A stretch of DNA of 64,000 bases from Molossus alvarezi. Taxonomy: Eukaryota; Chordata; Mammalia; Chiroptera; Molossidae. Below the pieces are notes generated by a model. It worked only from the letters and a program-made list of their open reading frames with translations. It was not told where the DNA came from and did not search any database. Positions within the stretch are counted from its first letter, which is position 1, and each line of letters opens with the position of its first letter. The position numbers and the translations under genes were made by a program. The stretch lies in assembly GCA_037176705.1 (NCBI GenBank), contig CM073896.1:25742708-25806707 (forward strand), written 5' to 3'. This document shows positions 1 through 10,057 of this stretch, piece after piece.

Positions 1-1284
1 CTTTACGCTCTCCAGGGAACCACTGGTCTATTCCCTGCAGGTTGCTGGGGAAAAGACTGGGCAGGAAGAAGAACAGATACATGCCTAGTGAAGTGGGGTG
101 ACATCAGAAAGGTGATTGCCTGTCACCCATTGTGGGAATGGGTCATTGGCCAGAGTGAGCATGGCCACTGCAGGGGTGAGAAATTTAGGACACTTAATTC
201 CTTAAACAAAGGAGTTCACTCTCTTGTGCTCTTAGCTCTTGGCTCTCTTGGAACTTTTGTTGAGGTGGGGTGTTCTCTTGGCTCTTCTGTATCTGTCATG
301 TGGACCCCACATACAGTGGACTCATGGACTGCAAGTAGCTTGATGCAGAACTGGACCCAATTGCAACATGGAACATAAACTCCAGACACTGGCTTTGCTT
401 CCAGCTCTACGTAAACCCCAGCTACACTTCTGAGACAGCCCAGTACGCCAGGACAAGTGGAATAGGAAAATTAAGACAGCTGAAAAAATGACAGAGCAAT
501 TTACAGTGGATACAGAAGGTCACTCTTTAAAGATAACATCTAGGCCTCAGTTGCATTTTAACTCCAGACCCAGAAAAGCAGCGACACCAGGACCAGCTGC
601 CATGACTAACGACCCCCTGCCCTGGAACTGGCCCATTAGTGAGGACCAAGACCCAGAAGGAGTACACCTAGAAAACTGATGAATATTCTGTTGAAACTCT
701 CCTGAAACCTCCCCTAAGATTCCTGTTTGAAAGAGAGAAATAAAAGCCTCAAGACAAAGGACCCAGCACATGCTCTCCTTCCCAGGAGCATGCCCAACTC
801 GCCCCCCCCCCCCTTTTCCTCCACAGGCATGCATCTCCTAGACTCAAAGGGACCCAACCAGATTTGCAACCAGGGCATCAATGGGCAGTGGCAGTTAATC
901 CCAGGCAAGCCCCCTGAAACTGTCCCCCAAACCCCCTTTTCTCTAACTTCTTAGTGAGCCAAAGCAGACCAGCCTAGCCTCATTCCCCAGCACTTTTTTG
1001 TTTCACTTTTGTCCTCAGCTTTCATAAATTTGCCTGGACTCCTGTTGTGAAACTTTTCCTGCACAAACTCAAGAACCCACACGCTACGGACTCAGCCCTA
1101 GGCAGGCTTTCCAAGTGCCATATCCTCTTTTTGGTAACCGTTTTATAACTGGAGTAAAGGAAATGGGACTTTGAAGATCTTGAGATGTAATTCTATGCAA
1201 ATAAAAGTCACTCAAGAAAGTTATTTTTCTTGAGGCAGCATAAGGACTCCACCCCAGGCACCCAGTGGGGAAAAGGATACCCCA
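1..1284. other. Unassigned, moderately GC-rich segment, possibly an old LTR
   Basis: I recognise no host gene here. The stretch has short open frames with no conserved motif. Near 738 there is an 'aataaaagcc' motif followed by C-rich sequence, which resembles the polyadenylation and R/U5 part of a retroviral LTR. I could not find paired TG...CA ends or a target duplication. A decayed endogenous-retrovirus LTR is a guess; unique non-coding DNA is the alternative. Confidence 0.3.
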
Positions 1285-1390
1285 TTATTGCCAGCCCCAC
1301 TTTAGAGATGAAGAAACAGGCTCAGAGAGGTTTGGTACATTGGTGATTATGATCCAGCTCATGTAGCAGTTTGATTCTAAAGCCCATGCT
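1285..1390 (-). repeat. MIR SINE, first part (split by an L1)
   Basis: The text 'gatgaagaaacaggctcag' followed by a decayed accession of 'cacagct...agtggcag...aaagcccatgct' matches the reverse complement of the mammalian MIR core and head. The element continues at 2392-2430 after the L1 insertion, where 'gctattacc...tgtgctactt' resembles the MIR 5' head. MIR is a very old tRNA-type SINE and is not mobile today. Confidence 0.7.
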
Positions 1391-2391
1391 GTGAAACAGT
1401 ATGGGAGAGCATCATTGCCAATGATATATCAGATAAGGGGTTAATTTCCAAAATATATAGAGTACTCATACAACTCAACAAAAGGAAGACAAAGAACCCA
1501 ATCAAAAAATGGGCAAAGGAGCTGAATAGACACCTCTCCAAACAGGACATACAAATGGCCAAGAGACATATGAAGAAATGCTCAACATCACTAATCATCA
1601 GAGAGATGCAAATTAAAACGACAGTGAGGTATCACCTCACACCTGTCAGACTGGCTGCCATCAACAAAGCATCAAACAACCAGTGTGTGTGAGGGTGTGG
1701 AGAAAAGGGGACTCTAGTGCACTGCTGGTGGGAATGCAGACTGGTGCAGCCACTATAGAAAAAAATATGATGTTACCTCAAAAAATTAAAAATTGAATTG
1801 CCATTTGACCCAGTGATCCCACTTCTAGGAATGTACCCAGAAGCCTGAAACACCAATCAGGAAGAATATATGTACCCCCATGTTCATTGCAGCACTATTT
1901 ACAATAGCTAAGATCTGGAAACAGCCCAAGTGTCCATCAGTAGATGAATGGATAAAAAAGCAGTGGTACATATACACAATGGAGTACTATGCAGCGGTAA
2001 GAAAGAAAGATCTCTTATCCTTTGAGACGACATGGAGGGACCTGGAAAGTATTATTCTAAGTGAAACATGCCAAGCAGAAAAAGACAAATACCACATAAT
2101 CTCACTTATTTGTGGAATATAATAAACATAACAGTCTGAGGAATAGGGTAGACCCAGAGACGTGGAAGTAGGGTACAGACTGACAACCCTCAGAAGAAGG
2201 GTGGTGGGGAGAGAGAAGAGATAAACCACAGAACTTATATGCATGATGTATAACCAGTCGACATGGACAACAAAGTTGGGGATAGGGTGGGGAGGATGGG
2301 GAGGAGGATGTCAACGGGGTAAAAAAAGAGAAACATCTGTAACAAAAATAAAATAAAAAATAATAATAAAATAAATAAATAAATAAAAAAT
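1391..2391 (+). mobile_element. 5'-truncated L1, 3' end and poly(A)
   Basis: This is the last third of L1 ORF2, the 3' UTR and an A-rich tail (about 2341-2391). It is flanked by a 12-bp duplication, 'aaagcccatgct' at 1379-1390 and 'aaagcccacgct' at 2392-2403, with one mismatch. That is the signature of target-primed reverse transcription. The target was a MIR element. The copy is dead because it lacks the promoter, ORF1, the endonuclease and the RT core. Confidence 0.9.
1880..2122 (+). pseudogene. L1 ORF2 C-terminal remnant
   Basis: The 80-codon open frame encodes the ORF2p carboxyl end, including the sequences IAKIWKQPKCPSVDEWIKK and SLICGI before the stop. The same ending recurs in the L1s near 27526 and 59266. 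Frame breaks upstream separate it from the Cys-rich segment around 1700. It does not make a functional protein. Confidence 0.85.
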
Positions 2392-2430
2392 AAAGCCCAC
2401 GCTATTACCTAGGACTCTGTGCTACTTCAT
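2392..2430 (-). repeat. MIR SINE, second part
   Basis: This is the 5' head of the MIR split by the L1 at 1391-2391. It begins with the second copy of the L1 target duplication and continues into sequence that lines up with the MIR head. It is short and degenerate, so its call rests mainly on continuity with 1285-1390. Confidence 0.55.
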
Positions 2431-3004
2431 TATTATTTCCAGGAAATTTGGGCTGTTGGATTTTTTTTACCAACTTCATAGACCTTAATTTAACTACAAT
2501 TAGCATGTATCTATCATATTCCCCCTAAATACATTTTTGCCTAAGAACTTGATTTTAACTCATGCTATGGTGCTACACACTGATCCCATACCTCTTTCAA
2601 AATCAACACAAAAACCTAGTTTGTTGATATTTCTACTTCCTAAAGAACATTGTCCTATTGTAAATTGAACAGAGTAAATTTTCCTATAAAATAATTTATG
2701 TTGTTTTTTCTCATGTTTTCTTTGTTATTTTCCAAGTTTTGTTGCTTTACCCTGAATTTATGAAATGTAATTCTTACAAACTATCTACTATAAAGTTTTA
2801 AAAAAAATTAACCTGATTGAATCCTTTGTAATTTTATGAGTGGTGCAGTGATGAGATAGTCTTTTTAAAGACTTATCTTTCTTCCTTTACTGATCTTTTC
2901 TTTTTCTTGCTTATTTTGTAACTTATTGAACCCTAAAATAGTCTCTTTACCAATTTGCTCCTTTGAGAGCATTTCAGATATTAAAATATCAGGATTTGGA
3001 GTTA
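2431..3004. other. AT-rich non-coding DNA
   Basis: I see no gene, no recognisable repeat and no long open frame. The sequence is T-rich with scattered short A or T runs. Confidence 0.5.
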
Positions 3005-3130
3005 GAGCTGTGTTTAAATTTTTACTGCTTCCAATTGTTAGTTTAATGACTCATTAAATCTCCCCAAATGACAATAATACTACATTCCTCAGGGTTGTTG
3101 TACAGAATAAAGAAGATAACTAATTTACTC
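3005..3130 (+). repeat. Degenerate MIR fragment
   Basis: 'aataatactac...cctcagggttgttgt' followed by a decayed 'gattaaatgag' matches the middle to 3' part of MIR in the forward sense. The 5' half is weak. Confidence 0.55.
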
Positions 3131-3456
3131 TCGCCTTCTGCTCTTCAGAGTCCCCCAGAATGGCATCTTGAATTCTATGTGACAACAGCCTCCACCTCAG
3201 TAAACCAGCATTTTTTCAAAGGCCATTTTCTTATTGCATTGCTGGTTATTTCCTGCCTTGGTGACCTTATTTAATGTGAATATCAAGATAATAATTGTTG
3301 CAAAGTAGTTGCAACTTAGTCCATTGAAGTCTACACATATTCAGTTGTTTTCAATTTCAGTAGTCATTACCTTGTTTCTAAAAGATGAGTCAACAGGTAA
3401 AATGTGACACTTGAGGATACAATACAGCTGAGTATTCCACAGACCAAGGTGCACAG
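3131..3456. other. Unassigned non-coding DNA
   Basis: This stretch lies between two MIR fragments. I see no coding or repeat signal that I can name. Confidence 0.45.
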
Positions 3457-3672
3457 GAGCGCCTGAGGACTGACTTCAGTGTGTGATTCTTCTTTCACAA
3501 GCTGTGTCATCTTGAGCGAGTTCCTGAATCTCTGTATGACTTGATTTCCTCATACATAAAAAATAGAATAAAAAGATCTAACTCAAAGTTTATTGAGAAT
3601 GTTAAATGAATAAATCCATGTAAAGGGCTTAATTAGTGTTAGCTATTATTACTGTCGTTGTTGTTATTTGCT
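3457..3672 (+). repeat. MIR SINE
   Basis: The order 'acaagctgtgtcatcttgag', then 'tgatttcctcatacataaaa', then 'gaatgttaaatgaataaa', then 'ttattactgt' follows the MIR consensus from core to 3' end. It lacks an obvious target duplication, as expected for its age. Confidence 0.75.
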
Positions 3673-3750
3673 CTAGTGCATTTCCTTCATAGCCCTTTTG
3701 GTTACTCTGTCTGGATTTGGGTACTGATGATGTCCTCAAATCACCTTCTT

Positions 3751-4105
3751 TTTCATTTTTTTTTTTTGTGTGTGTGTGGGGGCCTTTTCCAGTTTTATTT
3801 AAGCATTCATATGATGTCCAGCAAATTTTCATATTTTCTTTCTTTGTTTTTTCAATTTTTATTAATTTATTTTTGTTACAAATGTTTCTGCTTTTCCCCT
3901 CATAAAATATAATAAACAAAATAAGGTGATGAATGAAATAGACCAAGAGACATAACAAGGAACATGGTTCAGACTGACAGAACTCGGAGAAGGGGGGTGA
4001 GGGGGAGGGATGAGATAAACCAAAGAACTTATTATATGCATTTATGCATAACCAATGGACAACAATGCTGGGGGAGGTTCGGGGGCAGGATGGGGAGGAG
4101 GATGC
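3751..4105 (-). mobile_element. Short L1 insertion with 5' inversion and transduced 3' flank
   Basis: The duplication 'caaatcaccttctt' (3737-3750) and 'caaatcatcttctt' (4106-4119) brackets the whole insert, so it arrived in one event. Read on the minus strand from the right, the L1 3' UTR (about 3900-4105) is inverted. The final L1 bases and A-rich tail (about 3839-3898) follow in normal minus orientation, then non-L1 sequence, then a second poly(A) (T-run 3756-3767). Inversion of the 5' part is the known twin-priming product. Confidence 0.85.
3769..3838 (-). other. Candidate L1 3'-transduced source flank
   Basis: These 70 bases lie between the L1 tail and the terminal poly(A) of the insertion. 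On the minus strand they hold an AATAAA hexamer (3799 to 3794) about 26 bases upstream of the poly(A) start near 3768. That is the normal distance for cleavage and polyadenylation. The layout fits read-through past the weak L1 signal into donor-locus DNA, with both then inserted here. Confidence 0.7.
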
Positions 4106-4224
4106 CAAATCATCTTCTTGATTGCATTGTTGTTTTTACGGTTTGGGTGGGTTCATAAGATGTAAATATAGTGATGTTAGTATAGTACAGATGTATGGTG
4201 CAGCAATAAATATAGAAAAACCCC

Positions 4225-4425
4225 AAGTCAGACCACTTTGATTTTCATCACTACCTACTAACAGTAATCATGGGTAAATTGTCTCTCTAAGCCCTGTTTC
4301 TTCATGGGTAAAATGGGAATATTGGATTACCAACTGAATGAGGTAACGTGTAAAGTGCTCAGCATGGTGCCTAACAAGCAGTAATGTTAGTCATTGATGC
4401 TGTTCCTGTCATTGGTGCTGTAATA
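4225..4425 (+). repeat. MIR SINE
   Basis: 'ctgtttcttcatgggtaaaa', then 'tgaatgaggtaacgtgtaaa', then 'tgctcagcatggtgcctaac' follow the MIR middle and 3' region in order. Confidence 0.75.
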
Positions 4426-4599
4426 ATTTTTAAACATTGTTGTGAAATAAATAGTGGTCACAACAATATACCCATGTCAAGATCTATGTGATACTTTCTC
4501 AACCCCCTGTAGAAAAAAATCTGGTCTTATGTTGCCTAGAATGTTATTTCTTTAGACAGTGATTGGGAAGTCCCAGAGCAAAGAAATGGAATGACATTG

Positions 4600-4806
4600 C
4601 AATCGGCGACATTCTGTAAGAAACCAGACGATAAATATTTTCATCTTTGTGGGCCATGCAATCTCTGCTACAAACTCTCAACTCTGCTGTTGTAGGACAA
4701 AAGCAACTCTAAACAATAAAACAAATGTACATCTGTGTTAAAATAAAACTATTTACAAAAGCTGGCATCAGAATGATTTGGCCTGCTCACTAGAGATTGC
4801 TGACCT
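4600..4806 (+). mobile_element. hAT-type non-autonomous DNA transposon fragment
   Basis: The order 'tctgtaagaaaccagacgat', 'tttgtgggccatgcaatctc', 'actctgctgttgtagg' and 'aataaaactatttacaaaa' is that of a widespread eutherian hAT-Charlie-group MER element. I cannot fix the subfamily name or the exact ends by eye. It is an old fossil with no transposase. Confidence 0.6.
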
Positions 4807-5220
4807 TCTGCCTGATGATAGAGATTGGGAAATAAGCCTATTAGAGAAATGTAATAGTGGGGTAGCTGTCAGTTACCTGTCAGTAAATTTAAATTTATAG
4901 ATCAGTCAACTAAAACAGGTATGTAATTTTTTTTCTACAACAATATTCATATGCTCTGGTGGAAAAGCAAGGAAGACAAGTAGAAGATACCATACACAAC
5001 TGGTGGTTCACAGGAGTATAAACCAGAAGGAGGCTGAGACAATGAGTTGAGTACATTTAGAGAGAGATGGTCACAGTCATAGAAGCACAGCCAAGAAAGG
5101 AGAAAGCCAGCTGGGGCTAGTAGTTGGTGATGGGGTTGGGGCGGATGGTCACAGAAAGACGCCCCATGTGGCAAGGACTTGGGCACTGAGATGCTTGGGC
5201 ATGTTATCTGGAGAGATATA
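4807..5220. other. Unassigned non-coding DNA
   Basis: Minus-strand open frames cross this stretch but carry no motif I recognise. I see no gene or named repeat. Confidence 0.4.
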
Positions 5221-6155
5221 CAGTAGTCCCCCTTATCTATGGTTTCACTTTCCACAGTGTCAGTCACCTGTGGTCTGAAATATTGTGGAAAATTCCGGAA
5301 ATAGAAAAACTCATGTTTTAAATTGTATGATAGTCTGAATATCTGATGAAATCCTGCACTTTCCCACTTGATCTTGCTCTGGACCTGAATCATCCCTCTG
5401 TCCAGTGTTTCCACATCATAGACACTGTACTTGTTAGTCACATGGCAGCCCTCATTAATTAATTAATTAATTTGTTTATTTATTTATTTTCAATTACAGT
5501 TGACATTCAATATTCTTATATTTGTTTCAGGTGTACAGTGTAATGGTTAGACAATTATATACTTTATGAAGTGATACCCTGATAAGTCTAGTACCCATCT
5601 GGCACCATACACAGTTAATAAAATGTTTTTGACTATAATTGCTATGCTGTACTTTATATCTTCATAACTACTTTGTAACTTCTCAACTCCTGCACCTTTT
5701 TTACCCAACTGCCCCCTAATCTCTTTCCTCTGGTAACCCCATTTATTCACTATATCTGTGAGTCTGTTTTTGTTTCATTAGTTAATTTATTTTGTACTTT
5801 AGATTTCACATATAAGTGCAATCATAGGACATTTGTCTTTTTCTGCATAGTAGCCCTCTTGTTTATCAGATCAACTGTCATGGTATTGAAGGGCTTGTAT
5901 TCAAGTACCCTTATTATATTTAATAATGGCCCCAAAGCCATTCTCATAACTTTATTGCAGAAATTGTTATAATCGCACTATTTTATTATTAGTTCTTATT
6001 ATTAATATTTTACTGATCATAATTTATAACCTCTATCATAGGTATGTATGTATATCTATATATATATAGTATGCGTAGGTTTCTATACTGTTTGTGGTTT
6101 CAGGTATCCACTGGGGTCTTGGACCATATCCACTGTGGATAATAGGAGACTACTG
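5221..6155 (+). mobile_element. Tigger (pogo/Tc1-mariner) DNA transposon, internally reduced
   Basis: Both ends carry matching inverted termini, 'cagtagtcccccttatc' on the left and 'gataataggagactactg' on the right. They are flanked by TA dinucleotides at 5219-5220 and 6156-6157, the Tc1/mariner target duplication. The left interior and the phrase 'aataatggccccaaag' near 5921 match the Tigger layout upstream of the transposase start. Little or no transposase remains, so this is a non-autonomous or deleted copy. An L1 splits it at 5454-5849. Confidence 0.8.
5454..5849 (-). mobile_element. Old L1 3' end nested in the Tigger
   Basis: The A-rich tail appears as the T/A-rich repeat at 5454-5490, followed by the minus-strand L1 3' UTR ('caattacagttgacattcaa', 'cacatataagtgcaatcata'). 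A candidate duplication, 'gcagccctc' (5445-5453) and 'gtagccctc' (5850-5858), flanks it. Tigger sequence continues cleanly on the right, which dates the L1 after the Tigger. Confidence 0.8.
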
Positions 6156-7841
6156 TAATGTGTTAAACTCAGGTACTTGAAATCAAGATTTGAGAGGAAG
6201 TGATGGCATATTCAGATTATGACTACGGTAATAGTGGTCTGAGGTGGAGAATAAAAAATATAAGGAGAAAAAAAATTCAAAGAAATGGAGTATCTAGATG
6301 TTGTATATTTCATATACATGTGAGTAATTTTCTGAGACTGGAGTTGGGATAGAGAAGAGGATAATAAACTGGAAACTGAGATTGCAGAGAGGAGAGCTGT
6401 GATGTGGTATTGGTGGATAACTGCAGTCAGGCTTAGAGAAGGGTTGCATTGGTTGTTGGATGACATGAGCTTGAAATAAGCAATGACTTTTAGGAAGGAG
6501 AGGTTTGGATGATTATGAGTGCACCTGGGGAGAAAGGAGGGCAGCTACTCTGAGGGTCTGTGGCAATTTGCTCAATAGCATCAACAAGTAAATGTGAAGA
6601 AGGAAATTTGCACAGGTATGCCTAACCTCAAAGCTCATGCTCCTAAGAATTATAGCATTTAATATGTTCTGTCTCCCACTACATGTCCTCATTTTAAGTG
6701 ACTTTTTCCTTTTAAAGGTACAACACACAATTAGGTCCCTGAGGGAGCTTCATAAACATGTAAACTAAAGATGTTAATAGTTAGCAACACAGAATTAACT
6801 ACCATAGAAACAATTCATTCACTAAAGAAAATGTAACATAGTTAAACTTCTAATTTCAGAAGCCAGAGTCTTGTTATAACAAAATTTCCCATTGAATTAG
6901 ACAATATGACTATTTTTTATTTAAACTGAGAGTATCCCATCACCGGGATTTCAATATTTTTTTCTACCACAGGCTCATTTCTGTTCATTAAATCACTTTT
7001 TTTTTTTTTTGGGGGGGGATACAAAATTATAGACAGGTAGGTAAATAGTTTTTAGACCATGCTAACCATAGTTACAAGTTCTGCTAGAGTGTTGTAAATG
7101 GTAAAATCAGAACACATGTCAATGACAGTAGAATAACTAAAAAAAAAAAAAAATCAACCAATATGATAATTTAGACTATAACTTGCAAACTAATAATCTT
7201 TAGCTAAGTCTTGGATGAAAGTGTAATTTATATACCTCCATCTGATAACAGCACCCCGTTAAAAAAATCAGTAACATCAAAAATATCATCCAATTCTGTC
7301 AAGTTACATTATGTTTGAACATAAAAAACTCTATACATATATCTTAATATTTAAAGCTTTGCAAACTTTTTATTTTAATTAATAATTTTTTTGATCATCC
7401 AGTGCAACAATAAATACATTGATCTATGATAAATTATTATAGTGACTATATAATACAAAAACTAAATAAACCCAACTGCAATAAACTTTCAATTGCCAGT
7501 TGAAATTACATTTAGAGGTATGTTTGAGTATATACACATATATAGTTAAGTATATATATAAAACCAATAGGAGGCTTATGTCATATTGTACATTCAGTTA
7601 TGTGCATTTATATCCTTAGGTAGCCATACATGTCATTCTTTCTATCTGAAATATTATTTAAATACCTTCAAATATGGAAAATATATCAAGTTTATCTCAA
7701 ATGTCATGTCTTCTTTGAAGTATTTTTTATTTCAACAAATAGACCCAATTATTCTGCCTGTGATTTTATAGTGTTCTGTATTGTTTCCAACTATATTATA
7801 TATAGGTGTTGCATAAGGATCTTTGGACACGCGGCATTTTT
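6156..7841. other. AT-rich unassigned DNA
   Basis: I see no gene in this 1.7 kb. It contains homopolymer runs near 6988-7018 and 7140-7153 and weak A/T microsatellite tracts near 7530-7560. The open frames are short and compositionally ordinary for AT-rich DNA. Confidence 0.45.
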
Positions 7842-8064
7842 TAATTTTATTTTTTAAAATATGTTTTTATTGATTTTTTAGAGAGAGAGGAAGGGAGAGA
7901 AAGAAACATTGATGTAAGAGAGAAACATCAATCGGCTGCCTCCTGCATGCCCCCTACTGGGGATGAGTCCAAATCCTGGCATGTGCCCTGACTAGGAGTC
8001 CAACTGGGACCTCTCAGTCCATGGGAGGATGCTCATTCCACTGAGCCACACCGACTGGGCAGGA
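7842..8064 (-). mobile_element. VES-type SINE (classic form)
   Basis: From right to left it shows the tRNA-like head ('gagccacaccgactgggc' in reverse), the middle 'cctcctgcatgccccctact', the GA-rich stretch and an A-rich tail. A possible duplication 'ggcattttt'/'ggcgttttt' lies at 7833 and 8065. It is Pol III-transcribed when intact and depends on L1 machinery for movement. Confidence 0.85.
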
Positions 8065-8287
8065 GGCGTTTTTAAAATAGTCTATTCTGATTTACCTAAC
8101 CATTATCACCAGAAAAAAGAAGGAAGGAGTGGAAGGAGGGGAGAGCAGGAAGGAAAGTGTATGGAAATAGCATTTCTGATCTCAGAGTAAAGCATGTAAT
8201 CTCTATTTTCTCCTGCGCTGAAAGAGAACTAAAGGTTCTGTCTGCACATCTTTTCCTTTTCCGCATTGATTAAAAAATTTTTTATTC

Positions 8288-8630
8288 TGTTTTTTTTTTT
8301 TTTTTAATTTGTTTGTCTTAGTGAGTTCTTTTTACACCATGTCATACACTTCCCATACTGATATGCTTGATTCTTTATGCTGTAGGCAGGGAGTTTGCTG
8401 GACAGGGGGCTGCCAGACTGCCCAGCGCGCCGGCCGGAGGGTCCGCCTGCGGCTCCGCGTTCTGGGCACCTCCCAGCCGCCTCCCCTTCCTGCGGACGTT
8501 CAGTGCCAGCGGCTGGCGAAGCCTCCCAGTTTTCCTGAACGTGCTCCATTTTCAGGATCAGTTTCTCCTCCGGCACGTTGCCGAAGTTTTTCCTCCAACG
8601 CCTTCCACAAGACTCTCACTTGAATAGCCA
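8288..8630 (-). pseudogene. GC-rich processed retrocopy of an unidentified gene (probable)
   Basis: Against an AT-rich background, 8390-8600 is strikingly GC-rich with many CpGs. On the minus strand it runs into an A-run of about 16 (T-run 8290-8305). That combination suggests a reverse-transcribed mRNA inserted with its poly(A). The minus strand has an 91-codon open frame starting at 8576 with no motif I know, and another frame from the ATG near 8623 that begins MAIQVRVLWKALEEK and stops after about 43 codons. I could not identify the parent gene or a target duplication. A conserved exon or CpG-rich unique island is the alternative. Confidence 0.45.
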
Positions 8631-8799
8631 TTGAATCAATCACGACAGGTTATGCCCTGGTAATGAAAACCCAAAACTCTCAATGACTTAAAATAACAAA
8701 GATTTACTTTTCAACTATGTCACAAGAAGGGTAGCATATTATATATCAGAATAGCATCATATTAGAGTATAATACCCAGGGTTGTAAAGGATGTGAGGA
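8631..8799. other. Possible ancient DNA-transposon fragment
   Basis: 'ctcaatgacttaaaataaca' followed by 'gatttactttt' resembles termini common in old hAT-group MER elements. It is too short and decayed to name. Confidence 0.3.
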
Positions 8800-8985
8800 A
8801 AGAAACTTCACGCACTAGTCTCAGGAGTATAAACAGTTACAGTCACCTTGGGAAGCAATCTTGCCTTTTCTATTGAAGTTCAATGTGTGCTTGCTCTGTG
8901 GTTCAGTAATTCCACTTCTAGGTTTATACACCAGAGAAATCTCCCAAGGCCTATAAAAATGCACACATAATTCTGAGTAATAGTA
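8800..8985 (+). mobile_element. Ancient L1 fragment
   Basis: The translation-like order of a Cys/Trp region followed by 'attccacttctaggtttata' and 'agagaaatctc' matches the ORF2 C-terminal segment that reads IPLLGIYP in the younger L1s here. It is short and heavily diverged. Confidence 0.55.
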
Positions 8986-9160
8986 AGAGAATTATATTTA
9001 TAGTATAATACTCTTTATTCAAATTAAATCATTTATTCCACAAATACACCATATATTTAACAAACTTACACATACATTAAAGTATCTATATGAAACAAAT
9101 AGTATAGTTCTTACAGACCAATGTGGAATAGGAGTGAAGAAAGATGGGAATATTTAAAAA

Positions 9161-9503
9161 AATTTTTTCCTTTTTTTTTTCTTTTATTAATTTATTTATT
9201 TTTGTTACAAATGTTTCTCCTCCTCCCCCACCCTGAGTCTCCCCCTTCCCCCCTTCCTCTCTCTCCCTGCTCTGTCCCCAGCATTGTTGTCCATGTCCAT
9301 TGTTCATGCATACATACATATAAGTTCTGTGGTTTATCCCCAACCACCCCCTCTTCTGGGAATTGTCAGTCTGTACCTCACTTCCACATCTCTGGGACTA
9401 CCCTGATCTCCAGATTGTTATGTTTATTATATTTCACAAATAAGTGAGATCATATGATACTTGTCTTTCTCTGTTTGGCTTGTTTCACTTAGGATAACAC
9501 TTT
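9161..9503 (-). mobile_element. Truncated L1 3' end
   Basis: The minus-strand tail and 3' UTR ('tttttgttacaaatgtttct', 'tataagttctgtggttta', 'ctgggactaccctgat') are followed by the ORF2 end up to about 9503, where homology to the longer copies stops. This is a 5'-truncated insertion of the same young L1 lineage as the large copies. A target duplication is not clear. Confidence 0.85.
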
Positions 9504-9740
9504 TTAATTTTTTGAGAAACATTTGTTTTAGGATATAACTATCACCAGTCAATATATTTTTGCATCAGGGCATTTATCTTTCTATTTAAAATTAGTAATT
9601 TAATTTTCACTTTCTATTAGTCACCGGGATATAAAAAGTTTTGTTTTCTCCTTACATGCAGAGATAATATAACCCAAGAAAAAATTAGAAAGTGCAGTAC
9701 TAAGATTATTAGAAGATTAGCAAATTAAAATATGATATCA
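9504..9740. other. AT-rich unassigned DNA
   Basis: No gene or repeat recognised. Confidence 0.4.
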
Positions 9741-9990
9741 GCCTGGCCGGTTTGGCTCAGCGGTTAGGACATTGGCCTGCGGTCCGGAGAGACCCGGTTT
9801 CGGTTCTCGCTAAGGGCATGTACCTCCGTTGCAGTTTGTCCCCGGCCCTGGTTGGTCATGCGGGTGGCAGCCACTCGATGTGTCCCTTTCATGTCGATGT
9901 TTCTCTCTCTCTCTCTTCCTCTCTCTCCCTCCCGCTCTATCTGTGCAAAAAATGGAAAAATGTCCTCGGGTGAGGATAAAAAAAAAAAAT
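9741..9990 (+). mobile_element. VES-type SINE (hairpin-tail form)
   Basis: It starts 'gcctggccggtttggctcag' and carries a Pol III A box (TGGCTCAGCGG) and a B-box-like 'GGTTTCGGTTCTC'. The body includes 'gcagtttgtccccggccctg' and a CT-rich run, then the tail 'tcctcgggtgagga' and poly(A). Left 'tgatatca' and right 'ttatatca' may be the duplication. The copy looks fairly young. Confidence 0.9.
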
Positions 9991-10057
9991 TATATCATAA
10001 ATGACAAAATATCCGATTGGGATGGGTGAGCGACAAATATAGTAATTAGAATTTGAG

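Noticed and set aside
88..378. A 96-codon forward frame near the left edge
   Set aside because: No motif, no splice or promoter context, and a length expected by chance in this composition.
8304..8576. A 90-codon minus-strand frame in the GC-rich block as a real gene
   Set aside because: No recognised domain; an adjacent frame with an earlier start is as plausible, and the A-run suggests a retrocopy, so I call a probable pseudogene only.
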